A stretch of 6,580 nucleotides of DNA from a bacterium (GTDB lineage Bacteria > Zixibacteria > MSB-5A5 > GN15 > FEB-12): positions 1 to 6,580 of the forward strand of contig JAUWMW010000134.1 of assembly GCA_030612965.1 (NCBI GenBank). The letters are read 5' to 3'. Below are positions 1 through 6,580 of this stretch, in pieces. How positions within the stretch are numbered: the first letter of the stretch is position 1; each line of letters starts with the position of its first letter. A program made the position numbers and the translations under genes. The notes below the pieces were generated by a model. The model made no database searches. It was given only the letters and a program-made list of their open reading frames with translations, and was not told where the DNA came from.

Positions 1-1923
1 CGGCAGGGAGTCATGCGCCGCTATCATGAATTCCGTCCAGATCGGCACCCCGTTTTTGGCGCCGTCCTGACCGCGTCCCAGCGATATCTTCTTGTCGAAC
101 CCGACCCAACAGCCGGCCGTGATCTGCGGCGTGTACCCAACAAACCAATTATCACAGAAGTTGTCGGTGGTGCCGGTCTTGCCGCCGGCCGGACGAGAGA
201 AACCCATCCATCGGGCGCGAACTCCGGTACCGGCGTCGACCACCGAGCGCATCAGGTCGACCATGATGTAAGCCGTCTGGGCCGACAGGACTTCTTCTTT
301 TTGCACCGCGGAGTTGTCCACGAGCACCCGTCCGTAGCGATCGATGATCTTGTGCACTAAGCGCGGGGGGATATGAATACCGCGGTTGGGAAAGACGCTG
401 AAAGCCGAGACTAACTCCACCAGTTTCACTTCGCCGACCCCGATGGCCAGGGACGGCACCGGGGGAAGGTCAGTAGTGATGCCCATGCGACGGGCGTAGA
501 AAATCACCTGTTCGGGATGGATCTTCAGAATCAATTTGATGGCGACCAGGTTGCGCGATAATCGTATTCCGTCGCGAAGAGTGATTGGCCCCTTGAACTT
601 GTTGTCGAAATTGTGCGGGCGCCACTCCTTGGTTCCGGGGATTTCCAGAACGATTGGGTTGTCATCGATGATCTCAGTGGTTCGGAAGCCGTTGTCGATA
701 CAAGCGGTGTACACAAACGGCTTGAACGCGGACCCCGGCTGAAGGGTGGCCTGCCAGGCGCGGTTCCACTCGCTTTCCTCGAAATCACGCCCACCCACCA
801 TCGCCACCACATCGCCGGTGGCGTTGTCGATAGCCACCAAAGCACCCTGGACCTTACGGTAAATGCGGATGGAATCACCATTCTCGTCGACCGTGTCCGG
901 CATGAACATCGTGTACGTTGGGTTGTCAAGGTTGTATCGGCGTTCGATCCGAGCCCGTAGTGAGTCGACCTTCCTTGCCACCGCCGCTTCAGCCGCTTTT
1001 TGCAGGCCGGCATCAAGAGATGTGAATACTTTCAGTCCGCCTGCATACAGGACATCCTCACCAAAGTTGTCGCGGAGGTACTGCCTGACAGTCTCGGTGA
1101 AGTAGGGTGCGGCGCCGATGTCCTCCCTGGGTGGGTTTATTTCCAGTGGTTCGGCTTTGAAAGAATCGTACATCTCGCGCGACATTCTGCCCCAGGAGTA
1201 GTAAGAGTAGAGCACACGGTTGCGCGCCTTCAACGCCTTGTCGGGATTATTGAACGGCGAGTTGATGTTAGGCGCCTTCAGGGTGCCGATAAGAATGGCG
1301 CAGTCATTGAAATTGAGTTCGCCGGGTTCCTTGGAGAAAAACAGATGGGCGGCTGCGGCCACGCCGTAGGCGCCCCGGCTGAAGTAGTACTGGTTGAGAT
1401 ACATCTCCAGGATTTCTTCCTTGGAATAGGTGCGTTCCAGTTTGACAGCCGTAAGCCCTTCCTTGATCTTGCGCTCGAAAGTTTTCTGGCGCGTGAGGAA
1501 CAGCATGCGAGCCAACTGCTGCGTGATAGTCGAAGCGCCCGCTGCCAGCCGACGCTTCAGCAAATTGGTCGCCGCTACCATGGCTACCCGGCGCACATTG
1601 ATACCCCAGTGATCGTAGAACTCGTGATCCTCGGAGGCCATCAGCAAATCAATCAGGTGCGGCGGCATTTCGCCAAGCGGCGTAAGGACGCGGTTCTCAG
1701 TGTAGAACTCCTTCAGAAGGATGCCGTTGCGATCGTAAATCTTGGTCTTGAGGCTGGGCTCAATATTGTGTAACTGTTCAAACGACGGCAATTCAGACTG
1801 ATAGACTCGGTAGGTGCGATAACCGACGATGCTTGGGAACACGATGCACAGCAGCAAGAGGAGAAGAATAGAATTGCGCAGGCGATGACTCTGAAACCGA
1901 CGTTGATTTACGGTTGTTACCAT
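1..1923 (-). CDS. mrcA: Penicillin-binding protein 1A family: bifunctional peptidoglycan glycosyltransferase/transpeptidase (C-terminus outside window)
   Basis: Class A PBP: it polymerises lipid II into glycan strands and cross-links the stem peptides, anchored in the inner membrane and facing the periplasm. The frame is open for 641 codons from ATG at 1923 to the left edge. An N-terminal signal anchor lies at about residues 18-34. The family-51 glycosyltransferase domain follows at about 50-225, with EDHEFYDHWGI (catalytic Glu98), GASTITQQLARMLFL (129-143), RKIKE (151-155) and EILEMYLNQYYF (170-181). After a linker (about 260-310) comes the transpeptidase domain with all three active-site motifs: SAFK (nucleophile Ser398, Lys401), SRN (456-458) and KTGT (582-585). 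The family pattern GYTPQ...WVGFD...PIW follows, so only a modest C-terminal part is missing, judged from usual lengths of about 700-850 residues. ATG 1923 is the only ATG/GTG/TTG start after an upstream in-frame TAA at 1942-1944; its Shine-Dalgarno is weak (AGAG). It is transcribed divergently from tyrS. The identification is firm; choosing 1A over other class A paralogues is less so. Confidence 0.96.
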   Translation of the reverse strand, partial: MVTTVNQRRFQSHRLRNSILLLLLLCIVFPSIVGYRTYRVYQSELPSFEQLHNIEPSLKTKIYDRNGILLKEFYTENRVLTPLGEMPPHLIDLLMASEDHEFYDHWGINVRRVAMVAATNLLKRRLAAGASTITQQLARMLFLTRQKTFERKIKEGLTAVKLERTYSKEEILEMYLNQYYFSRGAYGVAAAAHLFFSKEPGELNFNDCAILIGTLKAPNINSPFNNPDKALKARNRVLYSYYSWGRMSREMYDSFKAEPLEINPPREDIGAAPYFTETVRQYLRDNFGEDVLYAGGLKVFTSLDAGLQKAAEAAVARKVDSLRARIERRYNLDNPTYTMFMPDTVDENGDSIRIYRKVQGALVAIDNATGDVVAMVGGRDFEESEWNRAWQATLQPGSAFKPFVYTACIDNGFRTTEIIDDNPIVLEIPGTKEWRPHNFDNKFKGPITLRDGIRLSRNLVAIKLILKIHPEQVIFYARRMGITTDLPPVPSLAIGVGEVKLVELVSAFSVFPNRGIHIPPRLVHKIIDRYGRVLVDNSAVQKEEVLSAQTAYIMVDLMRSVVDAGTGVRARWMGFSRPAGGKTGTTDNFCDNWFVGYTPQITAGCWVGFDKKISLGRGQDGAKNGVPIWTEFMIAAHDSLP

Positions 1924-2104
1924 ATCTCTATGTTCCGCTCGTTACCATTTTAAGTCAACCAAAAAACCACAGTCTTGATAACACGTTGATTTTATACGAC
2001 TGTTTTACTATCGTGGGGCCGGTAGCGACTACGATCCGAAGGAGAATCAATAGACGTCAGGCAGATGCCGATACAGGATGTCAGATATCGTGAAGGAGTA
2101 GCAG
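1924..2104. promoter_or_regulatory. Divergent intergenic region between the PBP1A gene and tyrS
   Basis: The 181 bases separate two divergent genes, so promoters for both should lie here. The part next to the PBP gene (about 1945-2010) is clearly more AT-rich than the coding DNA and includes a run of six A's at 1961-1966. On the minus strand, TAAAAT (complement of 1947-1952) matches the -10 consensus at five of six bases. It lies about 24 bases from the PBP start, but its -35 partner is poor. On the plus strand TTGATA (1975-1980) and TACTAT (2006-2011) resemble -35 and -10 boxes, but their 25-base separation is too long for a standard pair. No strong hairpin or T-box-like element is evident. 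Promoter function is inferred from position; the exact boxes are not established. Confidence 0.35.
2093..2098 (+). promoter_or_regulatory. Ribosome binding site of tyrS that decides its TTG start
   Basis: AAGGAG, a near-perfect Shine-Dalgarno, lies six bases upstream of TTG 2105. Together with the in-frame TAG at 2099-2101 it fixes the tyrS start at TTG 2105 rather than at the in-frame ATG at 2078. A second AAGGAG sits at about 2039-2044, but no ATG, GTG or TTG follows it at a suitable distance. Confidence 0.75.
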
Positions 2105-3376
2105 TTGGTCGAAGAAGCTGAACTGTCACCGGAAACCAGGCGTGAACTGGACAAGCAGTTGAAGTTGATCTCACGCGGCACTGTTGAGATGCTGCCGGTC
2201 GGGGAGTTCGAGAAGCGCCTGACCGAGTCAATCGAGCAGAACCGCCCGCTTCGTGTCAAACAGGGATTCGATCCGACCTCGCCGGATATTCATCTGGGTC
2301 ACACGGTCGGGATCCGCAAACTCAGGCAGTTTCAGGACCTGGGCCATAAGATCGTTCTGATTGTCGGTGATTATACCGCCATGGTGGGTGACCCCTCCGG
2401 CCAATCAGCCACGCGACCAACGCTCACCTATGATGACATCATGAAGAACGCTGAGACGTATCAGGAGCAGTTCTTCAAGATATTGGACAAGTCCAAAACA
2501 GAAGTCCGTTTCAACGGCGAGTGGTTCAAGCCGATGGAGTTCGTCGAGATCATGCATCTGGCCACCAAGTACACGGTGGCGCGGATGCTGGAGCGGGATG
2601 ATTTTACGAAACGTTTGCGACGGGGTACCCCGATCTCGATTCACGAATTGTTTTACCCCCTGATGCAGGGGTATGATTCAGTGGCGATCAAGGCCGATGT
2701 GGAAATCGGCGCTACCGAACAGACTTTCAACCTGCTGGCCGGGCGGACTATTCAGGAGGCGTATAATGTCAGGCCGCAGTTGGTCCTGACAATGCCGATT
2801 CTGGTCGGGCTGGACGGCGAGAAGAAGATGTCGAAGTCTTTGGGCAATTATATCGGGATCGACGAACCGGCTCGCGAGATTTTCGGCAAAGTCATGTCGT
2901 TGCCGGATGAGCTAATCTACAGCTATTACGAACTGGCCACCGACGTTGACGACCAGAGGCTCAAACAGGTTTCCGAACAACTGAAGAACTCCGATGTGAA
3001 CCCTCGTGATGTGAAGATGGAACTGGGGGAGCACCTGGTCGACATGTATCACCCCGTGGATTCCGGGCGCACAGCGCGTGGGGAGTTTGAGCGGATATTC
3101 TCGAAGAAAAAGCTACCCGATGATATCCCGGAACTCGATGCCGAGCAGTTAAAGAGGCTGGAACTTGATCCGACACGGGTGTATCTGGTTCATCTTATTG
3201 CTAAGGCGAAGCTCTCGAGATCAAACGGGGAAGCGAGGAAACTGATCAGCGCGGGCGCTGTTACGCTGGATGGAACCAGGATTACCGACCCTGATTATGA
3301 ATTCAGGTTGGAGCGTGAGATGGTTCTTAAGGTCGGCAAGCGACGGTTTTTGAAGTTAGTGCCGAATCGAGCGTAG
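2105..3376 (+). CDS. tyrS: Tyrosyl-tRNA synthetase (TyrRS), KMSKS-type subfamily
   Basis: Cytosolic class I aminoacyl-tRNA synthetase joining tyrosine to tRNA-Tyr at the expense of ATP. The 423 residues are full length for the family. The Rossmann catalytic domain carries the HIGH-type motif HLGH (63-66) inside DPTSPDIHLGH, the segment GDYTAMVGDPSGQ, a tyrosine-pocket segment YPLMQGYDS (184-192), GATEQTFNL (202-210) and a canonical KMSKS (241-245). A C-terminal S4 RNA-binding domain spans about 359-420. The intact KMSKS and the N-terminal extension with RGTVEMLP place it with the Thermus-like bacterial TyrRS branch (often called TyrZ type) rather than the E. coli TyrS branch, whose loop reads KFGKT. 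The start is TTG, supported by AAGGAG six bases upstream and a TAG immediately 5' in frame. The stop is TAG. The following gap to the TPR gene has no clear terminator. Confidence 0.97.
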   Translation: MVEEAELSPETRRELDKQLKLISRGTVEMLPVGEFEKRLTESIEQNRPLRVKQGFDPTSPDIHLGHTVGIRKLRQFQDLGHKIVLIVGDYTAMVGDPSGQSATRPTLTYDDIMKNAETYQEQFFKILDKSKTEVRFNGEWFKPMEFVEIMHLATKYTVARMLERDDFTKRLRRGTPISIHELFYPLMQGYDSVAIKADVEIGATEQTFNLLAGRTIQEAYNVRPQLVLTMPILVGLDGEKKMSKSLGNYIGIDEPAREIFGKVMSLPDELIYSYYELATDVDDQRLKQVSEQLKNSDVNPRDVKMELGEHLVDMYHPVDSGRTARGEFERIFSKKKLPDDIPELDAEQLKRLELDPTRVYLVHLIAKAKLSRSNGEARKLISAGAVTLDGTRITDPDYEFRLEREMVLKVGKRRFLKLVPNRA

Positions 3377-3500
3377 AACCGACCGAGGTAGAAGTCGTAT
3401 AAGTGATAGCCGCAGGTAATACCACCAGGTTAACGAAACGCTGTGGGATGAAAGATGTTGATGGGAGTGAGCGATAAGCAATCGTGACGCCAAAGCTGCG
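3377..3500 (+). other. Intergenic gap between tyrS and the TPR lipoprotein gene
   Basis: These 124 bases hold no convincing gene. I see no stable GC-rich stem followed by a T run, so read-through from tyrS into the downstream pair is possible. I also see no good promoter boxes. Two micro reading frames exist: ATG 3448 with nine codons ending TAA 3475-3477, and GTG 3484 with six codons whose TGA stop overlaps the ATG at 3501. Neither has a supported function. Confidence 0.4.
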
Positions 3501-5132
3501 ATGACCAGAGTGGTCCTGGCGCTGGGCATAATGACGCTCGTTCTGCTGGCCGGTTGTGGTTCCAAGGCACTCAGGGACCGACCAGGCACAGGCATCCGTA
3601 CGGGTCAGGCGGAGGCATCGGCCCGACCGCTGGGTCCCAGGGACGATCCGGAGTGGGTACACCCCAAGGCTTTTCATTATTACACCAACGGCGTTGTGTT
3701 CGAGTTGTCCGGATATATCCGCGAGGCGGCCGAGGGCTATAAGCGTGCCTTGCAGTTTCATCCGGATTCGTACGAGATACGCTATTCATTCGCCCGAATG
3801 CTCGTCTATCTGAAGCGTTACGAAGATATCCCGGCTGCTCTGGAACCGATAGAGCCCCGGGATGTCGCGGTGTACACCATGCTGGCCTCGGCCTATCGGA
3901 ATCTCGGAGAGAATGACTCCGCGCGGGCCGCTTACCTTCAGGTGGTAGCTCTGGATTCGCTGAATCGGAGGGCGTACAGCTACCTGGCCTCGTCCTATCA
4001 GACGCTGGGCGATTTGGATTCCCTGATCTGGGCCTACCGCAATATAGCCCGCCTGGCGCCGGATGATTTCGCGCTCCAGTACGAACTTGGAAAGCTGTAC
4101 ACTCGGGGCGGCAATATCGATGCGGCCAGGGAAGCCCTGGCCAGGTCAATCGAACTCGAACCGGGGGCCGGTAACATTTTAGCCTACGTGCGTCTGGGCG
4201 AACTGTATCAAATGACCGAACAGCCGGACTCGGTGGCGATTGCGCTCAAGGCGGCTCTGGCCGTGGCTCCGGACGATATCGTTGTCAATCGTTACATGAC
4301 CAATTACTATATAGACCGTGACTCTTTGCTTGAGGCTCTGCCGTACGCTCGCACTATGGCTCGCCTGGCGCCGGATGACCACGCCGCGCGGCATCGGCTG
4401 GCCTTGGTGTACTTTGGACTGGATTCGCTGGACCAGGCCGACTCGATTTTCACCGGCGAGGTGGCAGCAGGTGAGCGTAACCCGGCCAATCACTTCTATC
4501 TGGGGCGAATAGCTATCCTCCGGGAGGACTACCTGCGTGCTCGTGATGAGTTCATCAAGCTGACTCAGATAGTGGACACAGTTGCCCAGGGTTGGCTGGA
4601 CCTCGGGTTCGTATACCGGGAACTGGAGCAGACTGACAACGAAGTGGGAGCGTACCGTTCGGGTTTGGCTGTGGTACGTGATCCCGATGAACGGACCCGT
4701 TTGCTTTTTGCTCTGGGCGCGGTCTATGAGTTCACCGGCGATATTCAATCATCAATGGAGACCTTCGAGGAACTGCTGGCGGCTTCGCCCGATCATGCCG
4801 GAGCCTTGAATTATCTGGGCTACATGTTGTGCGATCGAGGTGACCGGCTGGATTACGCCAGGGACTTGATAGAAAAAGCTGTCACTCAGGAACCGGATAA
4901 TGCCGCTTTTCTGGACAGTTATGGCTGGGTGTTTTACCGTTTGGGAGAATTCGACCAGGCCTTGCCGCACTTGCAGCGAGCTGCCGAGCTTGACAACGAC
5001 CCAGTAATTCTTGATCATCTGGGGGACACATACAAGGCCCTCGGTGATATGGAGCAGGCACGTCAATGGTGGCACAAGGTGCTGGAACAAAAGCCCGACG
5101 ACGAGTCGATCAGGAAGAAGCTCGGCTTGTGA
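3501..5132 (+). CDS. TPR-repeat outer-envelope lipoprotein
   Basis: The 543-residue exported protein is built almost wholly of tetratricopeptide repeats. A lipoprotein signal peptide ends in LLAGC, predicting lipidated Cys19 exposed in the periplasm, probably on the outer membrane since Gly-Ser rather than Asp follows the Cys. After a low-complexity linker (20-52), about 14 TPR-like units run from residue 57 to 535. They show the usual pattern with Gly/Ala at helix crossings and a Pro at repeat ends, for example ARLAPDD and QKPDDE. The C-terminal units (433-535), with ALNYLGYMLCDRG, LDSYGWVFYRLGEFDQAL and LDHLGDTYKALGD, match a signature common in large bacterial TPR lipoproteins, a group that includes Pseudomonas LbcA, which scaffolds a protease. 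No catalytic motif is visible; a protein-binding scaffold role is inferred. ATG 3501 gives a well-formed signal peptide but lacks a nearby Shine-Dalgarno. The stop overlaps the next gene by four bases. Confidence 0.9.
   Translation: MTRVVLALGIMTLVLLAGCGSKALRDRPGTGIRTGQAEASARPLGPRDDPEWVHPKAFHYYTNGVVFELSGYIREAAEGYKRALQFHPDSYEIRYSFARMLVYLKRYEDIPAALEPIEPRDVAVYTMLASAYRNLGENDSARAAYLQVVALDSLNRRAYSYLASSYQTLGDLDSLIWAYRNIARLAPDDFALQYELGKLYTRGGNIDAAREALARSIELEPGAGNILAYVRLGELYQMTEQPDSVAIALKAALAVAPDDIVVNRYMTNYYIDRDSLLEALPYARTMARLAPDDHAARHRLALVYFGLDSLDQADSIFTGEVAAGERNPANHFYLGRIAILREDYLRARDEFIKLTQIVDTVAQGWLDLGFVYRELEQTDNEVGAYRSGLAVVRDPDERTRLLFALGAVYEFTGDIQSSMETFEELLAASPDHAGALNYLGYMLCDRGDRLDYARDLIEKAVTQEPDNAAFLDSYGWVFYRLGEFDQALPHLQRAAELDNDPVILDHLGDTYKALGDMEQARQWWHKVLEQKPDDESIRKKLGL
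5129..5132 (+). promoter_or_regulatory. GTGA start/stop overlap (translational coupling site)
   Basis: The GTG start of the Ig-like gene (5129-5131) shares bases with the TGA stop of the TPR gene (5130-5132). Ribosomes ending the first gene can reinitiate on the second. A purine-rich AGGAAGAAG (5112-5120) lies upstream, farther from the GTG than is optimal, which also suggests dependence on coupling. Confidence 0.7.
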
Positions 5133-6580
5133 GCACACCCGGTCGACAACTTTTCGTTTTCATACTGACATCTCTGCTATTGTACTTGGCTTGTGCCGAG
5201 GAATTGCCGCCGCCCGGTGGCGAGGCCGACACAGTTGGGCCGTACCTGCTCGGTTCCGAACCTGCCCCCGGTGCTGTGAATGTCGAACCCGGCAACGAGA
5301 TCACCCTTTATTTTTCCGAACATGTCACCAAGCCGGCCAGGGGAGAGGCGATTTTCATTTCCCCGCGTCCCTCTGTCGAGCCGGAAATCAAGTGGCGCAG
5401 TGACAATGTTACAATTATCCTGGCGGACAGTTTTGCCGCCGACCAGACCTATATTATCTCAGCCGGTACAGCCATAAAGGACTTGCGCAGTAACCAACTC
5501 GACAGCACGCTCACAATCGCCTTCACTACCGGCGCGGTTATTGCCGAAGGTCGCACGGCCGGCCGGATCTTCACTGAGAAAGGTCAGCCTAAGAGCGATC
5601 TAGTGGTGGCCTTGTATCGACCGTCCGAGTTGCAGGTGGGTACGCCGCTGGACTCGGTCGATGCGCTTTATATCGCGCAAACGAATGCGGAGGGGGAGTT
5701 CTCGATCGGTTATCTTCCCGATGAAAGATTTAACCTGATTGCCTACGATGACCAAAACCACAACGGCCGCTTCAATTCCAGTCACGAACCGTTCGCGGTT
5801 CCGGACCGCCATATACTGATCGGGGGAGATGCACCTTTGGAGCAGTTGATGCTGACGTTGAACGAGCGGGATACGATACCCCCGGAAATCCTCTCGGCAG
5901 CGCACATGCCCGACGGTATGTTGCGGCTGCGATTATCCAAAACCATCGACCTGAAGCAGTTGAGTGAGAATCCGGATTGGTGTGTCCTGACCGCATCCGA
6001 CAGCAGCCTCGTTAAACCGGCCGTGGCTTTGTTGGAGTCGGCTGATGATCCGCAGGCGATGTTGAACTTCTGGCCAGGGCAGTTGCTCGAGGGTGATTAC
6101 TCTATATCGCTGACCTATGATGGTGCGCGTGCTCCCATCAGCTTTCCGAATCTTACCGTGACCATTGATGAGGACGACAATCCGCCTCGGATAGAGCGCT
6201 TTCTTCCCGACAACATTCCGATGTTTGCCGACGAGGTTGTCATTGAACTGACTTTCTCCGAGCCGCTGGATACCACACTGTTCACGCCTGAAACATTCCT
6301 GTTATGGTTGCAGCCGGACGCGCCGGTCGAGGTTACGCCATCCTGGCGGGATCCGTTGCGCCTCTTGTTGACGCCCGACACGCTTGAGCCGGGCGCGAGA
6401 TATCGTCTGGAAATAACCGAGTTTGAACTGGCCGATCCGGCTGGTAATCGGGTAGGTGACAGTCTCCGGCAACATGTTTTCACAGTCATCGATGCCGACT
6501 CGCTGGGCTCGATTTCCGGTGAGGCTATGATCGAAATCGCCGGTAAGGAAGACGATCCGGTTATGCTGTCATTCAGCAAG
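5129..6580 (+). CDS. Exported Ig-like (Big_5) and transthyretin-like domain protein, probable lipoprotein (C-terminus outside window)
   Basis: The frame is open for 484 codons to the right edge with no stop. It starts at GTG 5129, overlapping the TPR gene's TGA. A basic and hydrophobic N-terminus (residues 5-21) ends in YLAC, a degenerate lipobox that would lipidate Cys22. Domains in order are: a Big_5-type Ig-like domain (about 36-134) with PAPGAVNVEPGNEITLYFSE and a closing AFTTG; a transthyretin/carboxypeptidase-regulatory-like beta domain (about 142-224) with TNAEGEFSIGYLPD and the Asp/Asn loop DDQNHNGRFNSSHE (207-220); a divergent Ig-like segment (about 248-348); a second clear Big_5 domain (about 352-453) with ELTFSEPLD, LEPGARYRLEI and LADPAGN; and GSISGEA (from about 460), probably the start of another transthyretin-like domain. 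This architecture recurs in Bacteroidetes-type envelope proteins of unknown function. No enzymatic motif is seen. Possible translation from AGGAAG (5112-5117) or by coupling with the TPR gene. An adhesin or structural envelope role is a guess. Confidence 0.88.
   Translation, partial: MSTPGRQLFVFILTSLLLYLACAEELPPPGGEADTVGPYLLGSEPAPGAVNVEPGNEITLYFSEHVTKPARGEAIFISPRPSVEPEIKWRSDNVTIILADSFAADQTYIISAGTAIKDLRSNQLDSTLTIAFTTGAVIAEGRTAGRIFTEKGQPKSDLVVALYRPSELQVGTPLDSVDALYIAQTNAEGEFSIGYLPDERFNLIAYDDQNHNGRFNSSHEPFAVPDRHILIGGDAPLEQLMLTLNERDTIPPEILSAAHMPDGMLRLRLSKTIDLKQLSENPDWCVLTASDSSLVKPAVALLESADDPQAMLNFWPGQLLEGDYSISLTYDGARAPISFPNLTVTIDEDDNPPRIERFLPDNIPMFADEVVIELTFSEPLDTTLFTPETFLLWLQPDAPVEVTPSWRDPLRLLLTPDTLEPGARYRLEITEFELADPAGNRVGDSLRQHVFTVIDADSLGSISGEAMIEIAGKEDDPVMLSFSK

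Noticed and set aside
1000..1773. A 257-codon plus-strand open frame, plus smaller plus-strand frames at 13-360, 536-742 and 613-960
   Set aside because: They lie antisense to the PBP1A gene, whose frame carries every glycosyltransferase and transpeptidase motif. Their translations show no recognisable domain and look like shadow frames from GC-rich codon bias.
2012..2104. A T-box or other riboswitch controlling tyrS
   Set aside because: The leader is under 100 bases, lacks a recognisable T-box sequence or antiterminator/terminator hairpins, and T-boxes are mainly found in Gram-positive bacteria.
3377..3500. A possible rho-independent terminator after tyrS
   Set aside because: Short complementary pieces such as GGTAATACC exist, but there is no GC-rich stem followed by a T tract.
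3327..3761. A 144-codon minus-strand open frame spanning the tyrS end, the gap and the TPR gene start
   Set aside because: It overlaps two well-supported plus-strand genes, has no ribosome site that I can see and encodes no recognisable domain.
4179..4748. A 189-codon minus-strand open frame, with others at 3571-4149 and 4752-5138
   Set aside because: All are antisense to the TPR gene, whose repeat pattern is unbroken through the whole region; they are shadow frames.
5011..5477. Plus-strand frames at 5011-5403 and 5280-5477 as possible genes between the TPR and Ig-like genes
   Set aside because: The GTG 5129 frame runs through the same bases with a signal peptide and a clear Big_5 domain, so these overlapping frames are not needed.
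6115..6579. A 154-codon Ser/Arg-rich minus-strand frame at the right edge
   Set aside because: It is antisense to the second Big_5 domain of the Ig-like gene. Its composition is what the complement of Asp/Glu- and Pro-rich codons would give.

Overview
This is a bacterial chromosomal window of moderate GC content (roughly mid-50s percent by eye), densely coding and with no sign of mobile DNA, RNA genes or CRISPR. The envelope genes imply a Gram-negative-type (diderm) cell: a bifunctional class A penicillin-binding protein, a TPR protein with a clear lipobox, and a protein with tandem bacterial Ig-like and transthyretin-like domains. The last architecture is most familiar from Bacteroidetes and related phyla of the FCB group, including poorly cultured lineages. 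I infer such a lineage from domain style only and cannot name a species.

Layout. Positions 1-1923 on the minus strand are one uninterrupted reading frame, the first 641 codons of a PBP1A-type glycosyltransferase/transpeptidase whose C-terminus lies outside the window to the left. A 181-base divergent intergenic region (1924-2104) separates it from three plus-strand genes. These are tyrS (2105-3376, TTG start), a TPR lipoprotein (3501-5132) and an Ig-like/transthyretin-like exported protein (5129 to the right edge, incomplete). The last two overlap by 4 bases (GTGA), so they are probably translated from one message. The 124-base gap between tyrS and the TPR gene shows no clear terminator, so all three may form one transcript.

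Function. PBP1A polymerises and cross-links peptidoglycan in the periplasm. TyrS charges tRNA-Tyr in the cytosol and is a housekeeping gene. The last two genes look like a co-translated pair of exported, probably lipid-anchored proteins: a 14-unit TPR solenoid, which would be a protein-binding scaffold, and an Ig/transthyretin-like protein of unknown function. This pair is the least understood part of the window. The other point worth attention is the tyrS 5' end, where an in-frame ATG is followed seven codons later by a TAG just before the TTG start that appears to be used.
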